64,000 bases of DNA, taken from Fulvimonas soli (GTDB lineage Bacteria; Pseudomonadota; Gammaproteobacteria; Xanthomonadales; Rhodanobacteraceae). Location of the stretch: NCBI RefSeq assembly GCF_003148905.1, contig NZ_QGHC01000006.1, positions 226,286-290,285 on the forward strand, in the 5' to 3' direction. The translations under genes were made by a program, and so were the position numbers. How positions within the stretch are numbered: the stretch's first letter is position 1; every line of letters starts with the position of its first letter. The notes below the pieces were generated by a model. That model did no database searches, was not told the DNA's origin, and saw only the letters and a program-made list of their open reading frames with translations. Below, one piece after another: positions 53,039-61,249 of this stretch.

Positions 53039-53872
53039 ATGACGAGCGTGGCGAAGAAGCAACGGCAATCCTCGGACCGCTGGCTGGTGACCATCGTGGT
53101 GCTGCTAGCGCTGGCGGCGGCGGGCGTGCTGGTCTGGCGCAAGTGGGCGCCGACGCCGGCCGGCGCGCCCGCGCCGGCGCCGGCTCCCGCCGCTTCCGCG
53201 GCGAGGCCGGCGGGCATGCCTCCGTCCGCCGCCCTCGCCGCGCCGACCGCCGCGCCCGCGCCGGCCTCCACCGCGCAGCTTCCCGCGCTGGACGACAGCG
53301 ACGCCGACGTGGCCGCGGCGCTGGCCGGCCTGGCCGGCGGCGACCTGCGCGCGCTGCTGCTGCCCGACCAGGTCGTGCGGCGCATCGTCGCCACGGTGGA
53401 CGCGCTGCCGCGGCAGGCGCTGCCGGTGCGGCTGCTGCCGCTGCGCACGCCGCGCGGCGCGTTCCTGGTGGCGGAGCAGGCGGGCGGCGCCACGATCGAT
53501 CCGCGCAACGCGGCGCGCTACCAGCCCTACCTGCGCCTGGCGGCGGCGACCGATCCGCAGGCGCTGGCGCGCTGGTACGCGCGCGCGTACCCGCTGTTCC
53601 AGCAGGCCTACCGCGAGCTCGGCTATCCCAAGGGACAGTTCCACGACCGCCTGCTGGCGGCCATCGACGACATGCTGGCCGCGCCCGAGCCGGCCGCGCC
53701 GCCGGCGCTGGTGCGGCCGAAGGTGTTCTACGAGTTCGCCGATCCCGGCCTCGAGGCGCGGTCGGCGGGGCAGAAGCTGATGATCCGCCTCGGCCCGGAC
53801 GGCGAGGCCGCGGCGAAGGCCCGGCTGCGCGCGCTGCGGGAGGCGCTGGCGGCCGTGCATCCGGCGGGCTGA
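53039..53872 (+). CDS. DUF3014 membrane protein
   Basis: A 277-residue protein with a short basic cytoplasmic N-terminus, one membrane helix (WLVTIVVLLALAAAGVLVWR), a long Ala/Pro-rich linker and a periplasmic DUF3014 domain from about 80: LAGLAGGDLRALLLPDQVVR, IVATVDALPRQALPVRLLPL, TIDPRNAARYQPYLRLAAAT and YRELGYPKGQFHDRLLAAID. Function of the family is unknown. No strong Shine-Dalgarno stands before the ATG. Single gene. Confidence 0.82.
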   Translation: MTSVAKKQRQSSDRWLVTIVVLLALAAAGVLVWRKWAPTPAGAPAPAPAPAASAARPAGMPPSAALAAPTAAPAPASTAQLPALDDSDADVAAALAGLAGGDLRALLLPDQVVRRIVATVDALPRQALPVRLLPLRTPRGAFLVAEQAGGATIDPRNAARYQPYLRLAAATDPQALARWYARAYPLFQQAYRELGYPKGQFHDRLLAAIDDMLAAPEPAAPPALVRPKVFYEFADPGLEARSAGQKLMIRLGPDGEAAAKARLRALREALAAVHPAG

Positions 53873-54130
53873 GCGGTTCGCGCCTGTCTTGCCGGCTTTC
53901 CGCCGTGGCGACGGGGCGCCGGTGCCGCGCGTGGCGACGGGCTTCGGGATTTCGCGCGGCCGCTGCGAGGTGCGCGCCGGCGTCGACCTGCACGGCCGGC
54001 GCGCGGCCGTCATCGCGGCGCGGCGCCCTGCGCGCCCGGCCCGGACAACGCCGGGCGCCTGCTGGCGCATGGCCGCGCTTGTTGGCCGGCGCGGCTTGCT
54101 CTTAAAGTCCGCGCTCCACGCGCGCCCGAG
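53873..54130. other. Gap without recognisable gene
   Basis: About 258 bases between DUF3014 and the PepSY-type gene. A short frame (GFGISRGRCEVRAGVDLHGR) is open but resembles no family and has no ribosome-binding site. TTGTTG and CTTAAAGT near 54088-54112 might be a weak promoter for the next gene. Confidence 0.35.
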
Positions 54131-54649
54131 ATGCCCATCATGTCCGCCGGCCACCGTCTCCTGAAGTTCACCCGCCAGCTGCACCTGTACCTGGGCGTGT
54201 TCACCGCGCCGATGCTGCTGTTCTTCGCGGTCACCGGCGGCCTGCAAACCTTCGGTTGGCACGAGGCGGCGCGCGACGGCAGCGGCTACCGCCCGCCGGC
54301 CTGGCTGGCCAGCCTGTCGATGCTGCACAAGAAGCAGACCACGGTGGCGCCGGCGCGCCGGCCGCGCCCGGAGGCGGCCGGCGCGGAGCGGGCCGCGGCC
54401 CCGACGGCGGACGCGCAGGCCGGAACGGGCGAGCACCGGCCGCCGGCCGGCGCGGAAGCGCGGCCGCCGCGCACGCCGCCGAGGCACCTGCTGCCGATGA
54501 AGATCTTCTTCGTGCTGGTCTCGCTGGGGCTGCTGCTGTCCACGCTGACCGGCGTCTACATGGCCTACCGCTTCACCCGCCGGCCGCGGCTGGTCAGTGC
54601 GCTGCTCGCGGCGGGCGTGGCGGTGCCGGTGCTGCTGGCCCTGCTCTGA
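54131..54649 (+). CDS. PepSY-associated two-helix membrane protein
   Basis: A 172-residue inner-membrane protein. The first helix region (LLKFTRQLHLYLGVFTAPML, then LFFAVTGGLQTFGWHE) is the PepSY-associated transmembrane motif with H-x-x-x-G and T-G-G. A hydrophilic Ala/Pro/Arg-rich loop of about 65 residues replaces the PepSY domain itself, and a second helix (MKIFFVLVSLGLLLSTLTGV, then YMAYRFTRRP) follows. This is the short form of the family; possible role in metal or redox processes is unproven. A MITE-like element begins 2 bases after the stop. Confidence 0.75.
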   Translation: MPIMSAGHRLLKFTRQLHLYLGVFTAPMLLFFAVTGGLQTFGWHEAARDGSGYRPPAWLASLSMLHKKQTTVAPARRPRPEAAGAERAAAPTADAQAGTGEHRPPAGAEARPPRTPPRHLLPMKIFFVLVSLGLLLSTLTGVYMAYRFTRRPRLVSALLAAGVAVPVLLALL

Positions 54650-54650
54650 G

Positions 54651-54811
54651 AGCCTGTTCACGATCTACCGTCGGTCCGGCTATTCCCTCTCCGTCATTCC
54701 TGCGGAAGCAGGAACCCAGTGACTTTCCCTGGAAAAGTCAGCGCCGCTGGATCCCAGCTTTCGCTGGGATGACGTTTCATGGGGGGGATACTTGGAGATC
54801 GTGAACAGGCT
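54651..54811. repeat. MITE-like repeat, copy C with perfect terminal inverted repeats
   Basis: Ends are AGCCTGTTCACGATCT (54651-54666) and its exact inverse complement AGATCGTGAACAGGCT (54796-54811). Between them lies an imperfect inverted repeat of another dispersed family (GTCATTCCTGCGGAAGCAGG with CAGCTTTCGCTGGGATGACG), making a large cruciform-capable structure of 161 bp. No coding capacity. It fills most of the gap between the PepSY-type gene and the RNA phosphodiesterase gene. Confidence 0.8.
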
Positions 54812-54895
54812 CCGAGGCGCGGGCGCGCCGCGTGTTTCCTGCCGCGCCGCGAAGCGGCACCATCGCCGGCGTCGCGCGCTTCATCATCCACCGCC

Positions 54896-55504
54896 ATGCC
54901 CGCTCGCCGTCCACCATCCGATAGGCAGCCCGACCTGCTCGGCGATGCCGCGCCGCCGGCGGTGCATCGCCTGTTCCTCGCCCTGATGCCGGACGCGGCG
55001 GTCCGCGAGCGGCTCGCGCGGCTCGCGCGCGCGCTGCGCGAGCGGCATCCCGCGCTGCGGGCGCGCTGGGTCGATCCGGCGCGCTACCACGCCACGGTGT
55101 ACTTCCTCGGCGACCATGCCGGGCTGCGCGCGGACGTCGTGGCCGCCGCGCAGGCGGCCATGGCCACGCTGCGCGTCGCGCCGTTCGCCTGGACGCTGGA
55201 CTACGCCGCGAGCTTCCGCGGCCGCCTGCCGCCATGCGTGCTGCGCGGTTCGGCCACGCCGGCGCCGCTGCAGCAGCTGCGGGAGGAACTGCGCCGGACG
55301 CTGGCGGCGTCGCTGCGCGGCGTGCCGGTCGAACGCGGCTTCACGCCGCACGTCACGCTGGCCTACAGCCGCGGCGGCCTGCTGGAGAACACGCCGGTGG
55401 AGCCGGTGGACTGGCGCGTGGACGAGCTCGCGCTGGTCCACAGCGTGGCGGGCGAGCCGCACTACCGGGTGCTGGCGCGCCGGCGGCTGGGCACGGAGGA
55501 ATGA
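54896..55504 (+). CDS. thpR: RNA 2',3'-cyclic phosphodiesterase (ThpR/LigT-like)
   Basis: A 202-residue 2H phosphoesterase. The two catalytic motifs are YHATVYFLGD (His in H-x-T) and PHVTLAYSRGG, about 100 residues apart, with RLFLALMPDAAVRERLARLA at the start as in ThpR/LigT. It hydrolyses 2',3'-cyclic phosphate ends of RNA to 2'-phosphates in the cytoplasm. The N-terminus has 22 extra residues ahead of the usual start; the ATG at 54896 is chosen because no other start lies before the domain. Upstream DNA is repeat C. Confidence 0.85.
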   Translation: MPARRPPSDRQPDLLGDAAPPAVHRLFLALMPDAAVRERLARLARALRERHPALRARWVDPARYHATVYFLGDHAGLRADVVAAAQAAMATLRVAPFAWTLDYAASFRGRLPPCVLRGSATPAPLQQLREELRRTLAASLRGVPVERGFTPHVTLAYSRGGLLENTPVEPVDWRVDELALVHSVAGEPHYRVLARRRLGTEE

Positions 55505-55522
55505 AAACGGCCTGTCGCCGCC

Positions 55523-56017
55523 TCAGCTGAAGATCGTGCGCGCGTGGAACGGCAGCGGCCGCGCGCCGGCGTGGACCACCGCCGGCTCGATCTGCGCCAG
55601 CCGGTCGCCGGGCGCGTCGATCACCACCAGGATGTGGCCGCGGTCGATCTCGCTCCTGAACTTGCGGTCGACCGGGTCGGGCACCTCGGAGCCGACCAGC
55701 GCGCCGATCCAGGCGCCGGCGATGGCGCCGATCGCGGCGATCACCAGCGCGGTGGAGAACTGGAAGGCCGGCGCCAGCCATTCGGCGGCCAGCCCGAGCG
55801 CGAGGCCGCTGACGCCGCCCCAGACGACGCCGCGCCGCGCGGCGGGGTAGAAGTCGTTGCGGCCGAGCAGCCGGTGGTCGGGGATCTGCGCCTGCTCGAT
55901 GTCCTCGCGGGCGAGGAAGGCGATGTCCGCGTCGTCCACGCCGGCGCGGTGGGCGGCGGCCATCGCGGCGCGGGCGGTGGCAAGGTCGCGGGTGGCGAAT
56001 ACGCAGCGGGTCTTCAT
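55523..56017 (-). CDS. Membrane protein with glycine-zipper-like helices
   Basis: A 164-residue protein. The first 60 residues form a soluble alpha/beta domain (TRCVFATRDLATARAAMAAA, AFLAREDIEQAQIPDHRLL) similar to the N-part of general-stress (GSP17M/DUF1269-like) proteins. Two Gly/Ala-rich helices follow (GVVWGGVSGLALGLAAEWL and ALVIAAIGAIAGAWIGALVG), then a C-terminal domain ending in HILVVIDAPGDR. Function not known; stress-related from the resemblance only. GGAGA precedes the ATG. Convergent with thpR. Confidence 0.65.
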   Translation of the reverse strand: MKTRCVFATRDLATARAAMAAAHRAGVDDADIAFLAREDIEQAQIPDHRLLGRNDFYPAARRGVVWGGVSGLALGLAAEWLAPAFQFSTALVIAAIGAIAGAWIGALVGSEVPDPVDRKFRSEIDRGHILVVIDAPGDRLAQIEPAVVHAGARPLPFHARTIFS

Positions 56018-56180
56018 GGCGGTCTCCGGTCCGGGCAGGCCGCGCGCCCGGCGGCGCAGCCGGGGATCGGCAGGCCGGGCGTGTGGGGACTTCAGGCCCG
56101 TCATGCTGCTCCTTCGCGCGTGACCGGCGCGTTGCCCCGAAGTGAAGCGATCGTCGCGCGCGTCTGCCTGCGCGCCGGCG

Positions 56181-57530
56181 TCAGCGCGCCGCGCCGCCGC
56201 CGGGGACGTCGATGCGCCAGCGCGCGAGGCGGCGGCCGTCGCGGTCGCTGAAGACGAGCTCGTAGCGGCCGGGGCGCAGGTACAGCTCGCCCGCGGTGGC
56301 GCCGCCGGCGGGACGCGGGCGGTCGCGCGGCGGCGGCCTTGGCGGCGGCGGATCGAACAGCAGGCGGTCGGCGGGGATCGCGTCGTCGCCCTCGCCGGCG
56401 TAGCGCGCCTCGACCAGGCAGGGATAGTCGCCGCGGCAGGGCACCTCGCCGCTGACGAAGTAGGGCCGGCGCAGCCCGCCCAGCGCGAGCCAGTCGGGCC
56501 GCCCGCGGCGCAGCCGCGGCGGCGGGAACAGCACGCTGACGTCGTAGCCGGCGCGCAGCGCCCACGGCCGGCCGTCGCGCAGGAACGCCACGGGCGCCTG
56601 CGGGTGCAGCCGCTGCACCGCCGCCGTGTAGTAGGGATGGTCCTGCGCGGCGTCGGGGTGCGGGATCAGCATGGTCTGCTCGACGGTGAGCGGGTCGATG
56701 CCGCTGATCGCGCGGAAGTGCTCGGCCATCGAGGCGCCGCCCAGGTACGGCCCTTCCTCGACGATGTGCGCGTAGCCGGCGTCGACCACCAGCCGCGCCG
56801 CCGGATCGCGCCCGAACACCCGCTCGTAGAGGTTGCGCGCCTGCGCGCGCTCGCGCGCGTCGTCGCTGCCGCCGTCGCCGGCCTCGTAGGCGACCACCTT
56901 GAAGCCGAGCTTCAGCGCGGTGCGCACCATCTCCGCGCAGACCGGCTCGCGCGTGTAGAAGCCGCTGGCCGCGGTGGGGTAGCCGCGCGCCTGCAGCTGC
57001 GCGTCGTCCGGGTAGAGCGTCTCGGCGGCGAAGTAGTCGAAGCCCTCCGCGCGCAGCTTCGCCAGCAACTGCACGGTGAGGCTGCGGGTGAGCGGGATGT
57101 GGTGCGCCTCGTTGAGGAACACTGCGCGGTAGTTCCGCGCCAGCGCGGGGATCGCCTCCAGCGCGGGCACCGCCGCGTAGCCCGCGTCCAGCGGCGAGGG
57201 GCGGTCGCCGGGCTGCAGGCTCTCCTGCACCGAGAAGCTGGCCTGCGCGTGCGGGTAGTCGCCGACGTAGCTCTGGTACCAGGCCAGGTACTGGCTGAAC
57301 ACCAGGTCGAAGGCGCGATCCTTCGGGTCGGACGCCTGCAGCGCGTCCATCATCGCCAGGTACTGCGCCAGCAGGCCGTGGCGGCGGTCGGCCTCGTGCA
57401 TGATCCGCTCGGCCCTGTCGGCCGCGGCGAACTGCGCGGCGCGCCACTGCGCGGCGGTCTGGGCCTGGCCCGCGGCGGCGCAGGCCAGGCCCAGCAGCAG
57501 GCTCCAGCGCGGGAACCTGCGCGCCGGCAT
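56181..57530 (-). CDS. Exported TraB/EreA-like protein of unknown function
   Basis: A 449-residue protein with a signal peptide (SLLLGLACAAAGQAQ). Between 130 and 330 it shows the layout of the TraB/ChaN/erythromycin-esterase group: YRAVFLNEAHHIPLTRSLTV near the start, FDYFAAETLYPDDAQLQARG, FKVVAYEAGD with a second acidic site and DAGYAHIVEEGPYLGGASMA with a further His. Conserved Glu/His pairs suggest a metal hydrolase, but I cannot name a substrate. A Pro-rich linker and a C-terminal beta part (LYLRPGRYELVFSDRDGRRL) follow. Its ATG overlaps the stop of the upstream methyltransferase gene (TGATG), so they are one operon. Confidence 0.65.
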   Translation of the reverse strand: MPARRFPRWSLLLGLACAAAGQAQTAAQWRAAQFAAADRAERIMHEADRRHGLLAQYLAMMDALQASDPKDRAFDLVFSQYLAWYQSYVGDYPHAQASFSVQESLQPGDRPSPLDAGYAAVPALEAIPALARNYRAVFLNEAHHIPLTRSLTVQLLAKLRAEGFDYFAAETLYPDDAQLQARGYPTAASGFYTREPVCAEMVRTALKLGFKVVAYEAGDGGSDDARERAQARNLYERVFGRDPAARLVVDAGYAHIVEEGPYLGGASMAEHFRAISGIDPLTVEQTMLIPHPDAAQDHPYYTAAVQRLHPQAPVAFLRDGRPWALRAGYDVSVLFPPPRLRRGRPDWLALGGLRRPYFVSGEVPCRGDYPCLVEARYAGEGDDAIPADRLLFDPPPPRPPPRDRPRPAGGATAGELYLRPGRYELVFSDRDGRRLARWRIDVPGGGAAR

Positions 57531-58297
57531 CAGCCCTTCGGCTTGCGGAAGCGGTAGACGAACTGGTCGGTGTGGCCGCGGATCGACTTGTCGAACACCT
57601 TGACGGTGTGCGGGTCGGCCGGGTTGCGCAGCACGGCGCTCTCGCCGTCGAACACGAAGCCGGCCGCCTCGACCTGCTTCTTCACAATGGCCGGGTCGAT
57701 GCGGTGCAGGGTGTCGGTGTCGCGCAGGCCCGAGCCGGCCGGCGCCACGTGGTCGATCACCACGAACACGCCGCCGGGCTTGAGCGCGGCGAACACCTGC
57801 CTGTCGAAGGCGAGCAGGTCCACCTTGCCCATGAAGGGGTCGGGATAGTCGTGGTAGTTCTGCGAGGTGAACACCACGTCCACCGGCTCCGGCGCGCCCA
57901 GCTTGGCGGCCGGCTGGGTGAGCACGCTGACGTTGGCGTAGTGCGCGTCGGCGGCGAGCGTGCGCGAGGCGGACAGGCCGTCGGCGTCCTCCCTGGCGTA
58001 CTCGTCCGGCCACAGCGCGTAGACGTGCCCCCCGGGCCCGACCACGGCGCTGAACACGCGGGTGAAGTAGCCGCTGCCGGGGATCAGCTCCAGCACCTTG
58101 TCGCCGGGCTTGACCTGGCTGAAGGCGACGAGCTGGGCGATCTTGCGGCGGTCGTCGTTGACGGCGTCGGCCTGGCGGGCGGGATCGGCCACCGCCTTGG
58201 CGACGTAGTCCGGGATCGCGGCGGGGGTCTTGCCGGCGGCGGCGGCGGCGGCGGGCAGGGCGAGCGCGAGCAGTGCGGCGAGCAGGGTGGTGCGCAT
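57530..58297 (-). CDS. Exported class I SAM methyltransferase-like protein
   Basis: A 255-residue protein with a clear signal peptide (MRTTLLAALLALALPAAAAA, then AG). The mature part is a class I methyltransferase: KVLELIPGSGYFTRVFSAVV as motif I, GHVYALWPDEYARED, DVVFTSQNYHDYPDPFMGKV as motif IV region, and FAALKPGGVFVVIDHVAPAG as post-motif. A methyltransferase in the periplasm is unusual because SAM is cytoplasmic, yet this exported family is common in proteobacteria and its role is unknown. AGGAG is 7 bases before the ATG. Translationally coupled to the exported TraB/EreA-like gene. Confidence 0.78.
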   Translation of the reverse strand: MRTTLLAALLALALPAAAAAAGKTPAAIPDYVAKAVADPARQADAVNDDRRKIAQLVAFSQVKPGDKVLELIPGSGYFTRVFSAVVGPGGHVYALWPDEYAREDADGLSASRTLAADAHYANVSVLTQPAAKLGAPEPVDVVFTSQNYHDYPDPFMGKVDLLAFDRQVFAALKPGGVFVVIDHVAPAGSGLRDTDTLHRIDPAIVKKQVEAAGFVFDGESAVLRNPADPHTVKVFDKSIRGHTDQFVYRFRKPKG

Positions 58298-58445
58298 GGC
58301 GTGCTCCTGGCGGGGAAGGGTGCGCCGATTGTGCGCCCGAAGCGGTGGGGGCGGGGCATGACTTCCAGCACGTCGCGCGCATGGACGCGGCCCGGCCGGC
58401 TGCCTACCATGGCCCGGCTTTCCGCCCGCAACCGAGGACGACGAA

Positions 58446-60098
58446 GTGAAGAAGCTGCTTGCCTGTGCCGTCGCGTTCGCGCTGGGTTCCGCCGCGGTGG
58501 CGGCCGACGCGCCGGCGTTCGACCCGCACCGCCTTTCCGCCGAGGTGAAGACCCTGTCCTCCGACGCCTTCGAGGGCCGCGGCCCGGCCACGCCGGGCGA
58601 GGCGAAGACGATCGACTACGTGGTGGCGCAGCTGCGGGCCGCCGGCGTGCAGCCGGGCGGCGAGCTCAAGGACGGCAGGCGCGGCTGGACGCAGGCGGTG
58701 CCGCTGCTGCGCGCGGAGATCGTCGGCGCGCCGGCGCTGTCGCTGCGTCTGGGCGGCCGCACGCAGGCGCTGACGCAGGGCGAGCAGATCGTCGTGCGCG
58801 CCGCGCTGGACGGCTCGCGCCGGGTCGACATCGAGAACGCGCCGCTGGTCTTCGTCGGCTACGGCGTGAAGGCGCCGGAGCGGCACTGGGACGACTACAA
58901 GGGCGTGGACCTGCACGGCAAGATCGCGGTGGTGCTGGTCAACGACCCCGACTTCGAGAGCGGCCAGGGCGACTTCGGCGGCAAGGCGATGACCTACTAC
59001 GGCCGCTGGACCTACAAGTACGAGGAAGCCGCGCGCCAGGGCGCGCTGGGCGTGCTGGTGGTGCACGAGACCAGGCCGGCCTCCTACGGCTGGGCCACGG
59101 TGAAGAACTCCAACACCAACGCGATGTTCGACATCGTGCGCGAGCATCCGGCCGAGGCGCACACCAGGCTGGAGGGCTGGATCCAGCGCGACCTCGCGGC
59201 GGCGATGCTCAGGGCCGCGGGGCTGGACTTCGACGCGCTGAAGAAGCAGGCGCAGACGCGCGACTTCAGGCCGGTGGAGCTGAAGGGCGAGAGCCTGTCG
59301 GCGAAGTTCGCGGTGGACGCGAAGGTGATCACCACGCACAACATCGTCGGCCTCGTGCCGGGCAGCAAATACCCCGGCGAGACGGTGATCTACAGCGCGC
59401 ACTGGGACCACCTGGGCGTCGGCGCGCCCGACGCCAAGGGCGACCGCATCTACAACGGCGCGGTGGACAACGCCACCGGCACCGCCGCGCTGATCGAGAT
59501 GGGCCGCGCCTTCGCGCGCGGCCCGCGGCCCGAGCGCTCGGTGGTGCTGCTCAACGTCACCGCCGAGGAGAAGGGCCTGCTCGGCTCGGAGTACTACGCC
59601 ACCCACCCGCTCTACCCGGCGGGCAGGACGGTGGGCGTGATCAACATGGACGCGCTCGACCCGCACGGCCCGGCGCGCAACTTCTCCATCTCGGGCAGCG
59701 CCCGGCTCGGCCTGCTCGACGACCTGGTCGCCGTGGCGAAGGCCCACGGCATGAGCTACGCGCCCGACCCGCACCCGGAGGCGGGCAGCTTCTTCCGCTC
59801 CGACCACTTCTCCTTCGCCAAGCAGGGCGTGCCGGCGATCTCCTACGAGTCGGGCAACGACTGGGTGGACGGCGACGTGGCGGCGGGCGAGGCGGCCAGC
59901 AAGGCCTACACCGAGGCGCACTACCACCAGCCGTCGGACGAATGGCAGGCGGACTGGAGCTTCACCGGCATGGCGCACGACCTGGGGATGCTCTACACGC
60001 TGGGCGCGCGGTTGGCCAACTCGCGCGAGTGGCCGAACTGGGCGAATGACTCGGAGTTCCGCGCGCTCCGCGACCGCACGGTCGCCGAGCGCCGCTGA
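58446..60098 (+). CDS. M28-family metallopeptidase, exported
   Basis: A 550-residue zinc aminopeptidase with a signal peptide of about 20 residues. A protease-associated insert lies at about 130-265 (PLVFVGYGVKAPERHWDDYK, VLVNDPDF). The M28 domain starts near 295: zinc ligands His in SAHWDHLG, Asp in AVDNATGTAALIEM, Glu-Glu in TAEEKGLLGSEYY, Asp in INMDALDP and His in AHYHQPSDEW. It removes N-terminal residues from peptides outside the cytoplasm. The GTG start at 58446 follows GAGGACGAC. Convergent with a small lipoprotein gene. Confidence 0.9.
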   Translation: MKKLLACAVAFALGSAAVAADAPAFDPHRLSAEVKTLSSDAFEGRGPATPGEAKTIDYVVAQLRAAGVQPGGELKDGRRGWTQAVPLLRAEIVGAPALSLRLGGRTQALTQGEQIVVRAALDGSRRVDIENAPLVFVGYGVKAPERHWDDYKGVDLHGKIAVVLVNDPDFESGQGDFGGKAMTYYGRWTYKYEEAARQGALGVLVVHETRPASYGWATVKNSNTNAMFDIVREHPAEAHTRLEGWIQRDLAAAMLRAAGLDFDALKKQAQTRDFRPVELKGESLSAKFAVDAKVITTHNIVGLVPGSKYPGETVIYSAHWDHLGVGAPDAKGDRIYNGAVDNATGTAALIEMGRAFARGPRPERSVVLLNVTAEEKGLLGSEYYATHPLYPAGRTVGVINMDALDPHGPARNFSISGSARLGLLDDLVAVAKAHGMSYAPDPHPEAGSFFRSDHFSFAKQGVPAISYESGNDWVDGDVAAGEAASKAYTEAHYHQPSDEWQADWSFTGMAHDLGMLYTLGARLANSREWPNWANDSEFRALRDRTVAERR

Positions 60099-60113
60099 CC
60101 GGGCACGCCGAAC

Positions 60114-60138
60114 GCGGCGGGGGAGCGAACTCCGCCGC
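60114..60138. terminator. Hairpin between convergent M28 and lipoprotein genes
   Basis: GCGGCGG (60114-60120) pairs with CCGCCGC (60132-60138) over an 11-base loop, between two convergent genes. It could serve both directions; no T-run on either side, so only moderate support. Confidence 0.4.
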
Positions 60139-60161
60139 CGCGCTGCTTCGGCGCTGCGCCG

Positions 60162-60404
60162 TCAGTGCGTGGTGCTGGACGGCGCCGGCTCGCTGGGCGG
60201 CGGCGACATCGGCGCGGTGCTGGACGGCGGCGGCATCGCCGTGCTCGCCGGGGCGGGCGTGGCGGGCGTCGTCGGTGCCGGGGCGGTGGAGGCCGGCGGC
60301 GGCGCGGCCGGCTGGGTCTCGTCGCCGCCCTGCTGCTTGCCGCAGGCCGCCAGGCCGACGGTGGTCGCCAGCAGCAGGCTCCAGTAGATCGGTTGTCGTT
60401 TCAT
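60162..60404 (-). CDS. Small Pro/Ala-rich lipoprotein
   Basis: An 80-residue protein with a lipoprotein signal (YWSLLLATTVGLAACGK, lipobox LAAC, Cys21). After GKQQGGDETQ the rest is low-complexity Pro/Ala/Ser/Thr without a folded domain. It may be a wall-spanning or spacer lipoprotein. A strong GGAGGA precedes the ATG. Function unknown. Confidence 0.7.
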   Translation of the reverse strand: MKRQPIYWSLLLATTVGLAACGKQQGGDETQPAAPPPASTAPAPTTPATPAPASTAMPPPSSTAPMSPPPSEPAPSSTTH

Positions 60405-60566
60405 GCTGTTTCCTCCGGGGCAGGAATCCAGAAAGGGCCGGCGCGGTGCATGGCCGGCACCGGACGTCGACCGATCCTGCACGGCCCGGCTTGAAAGTCG
60501 CGTCATCGGCGGATGAAATCGCCGTTGCGGCGGCAACGCGCGGCCTTGGCCGGCCTGCGCAAGCGT
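60405..60566. other. Upstream region of small lipoprotein gene, no gene seen
   Basis: The first part of a 644-base stretch without an intact gene (60405-61048). It carries the leader of the minus-strand lipoprotein gene and then merges with repeat copy B. No clear promoter boxes found. Confidence 0.4.
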
Positions 60567-61000
60567 CTGTTCAACAAAGAGCGCCAGGAAGGCAGCGGGA
60601 TGAAGCGCTGACAGGTGGGTGTGGAACAGTGCTGGCCGTTCCTCCATCGCATCCCGCGCTTCGGCCAGGCCGAGTCATGCTCGACCACCTGGCACCGGGC
60701 ATGACCTCGACGGGCCTGGCATCGGGACCGTCGGCGGTCGCGGCGGGATGATCGCGGCCGGAGGCCGCTCCCATCCGTGCCCCCACAGGGAGCCTCGCAA
60801 GCCCGGTGGGAGCGGCCTCCGGCCGCGATGCCCGGACCCTCGCCCCGCACCCGCCATGCCGCGCCGTCGCGGACCGCCGTCCACTCCCCTTTCCTCGAAG
60901 GCGGCGCCATCCATGGCGCCTCCCCGCGTGCCTTCGCTTTTCCTTGGCCCGCACGCAGACGGCTCCGGCACGAGGTACGAGGAGATCGTGAACAGGTTCT
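60567..61000. repeat. MITE-like composite repeat, copy B (near full length)
   Basis: Starts CTGTTCAACAAAGAGCGCCA at 60567 and ends AGATCGTGAACAGGTTCT at 61000, so both termini carry the inverse-related CTGTTCA / TGAACAG. The centre is a long hairpin, CGCGGCCGGAGGCCGCTCCC (60753-60772) with GGGAGCGGCCTCCGGCCGCG (60808-60827). The right half matches copy A (14640-14790) on the opposite strand; the left end matches copies D and E. About 434 bp, non-coding. Confidence 0.75.
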
Positions 61001-61048
61001 AAGATGCCCGTTCCAAGATGCCCGCTCCGCAACGACCGCCAGCCGCCG

Positions 61049-61249
61049 ATGCAGCCCCCAGCGCCGCCCCCGCCATCCGATCCCGTGCCGGACGACCCCC
61101 GCCCGCGGCCGCCGGAGGAGCCCGCGCCCGGCGACTGCTGCGGCGGCGGCTGCGCGTACTGCGTCAACGACCGCTACGCGGAGGAGCTGGCGGCCTACCG
61201 CGAGGCCCTTGCCGCATGGCTGCGCCGCCATCCCGGGGCCGCGCCGTGA
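61049..61249 (+). CDS. Oxidoreductase-like domain protein, small
   Basis: A 66-residue protein (81 if the ATG at 61004, inside the repeat end, is used). After a Pro-rich stretch it has PGDCCGGGCAYCVNDRYAEE, the C-C-x-x-x-C-x-x-C pattern of the oxidoreductase-like (N-terminal) domain found alone in many proteobacteria and in mitochondrial assembly factors. The four Cys probably bind metal. Function unknown. Its TGA overlaps the GTG of the next, frameshifted gene (GTGA), so the two were translated together. Confidence 0.72.
   Translation: MQPPAPPPPSDPVPDDPRPRPPEEPAPGDCCGGGCAYCVNDRYAEELAAYREALAAWLRRHPGAAP

Noticed and set aside
54893-55504. The two 2H phosphoesterases (37016 and 54896) as parts of one RNA-repair system
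   Set aside because: They are 17 kb apart, belong to different subgroups and neither has an RtcB- or ligase-like neighbour.
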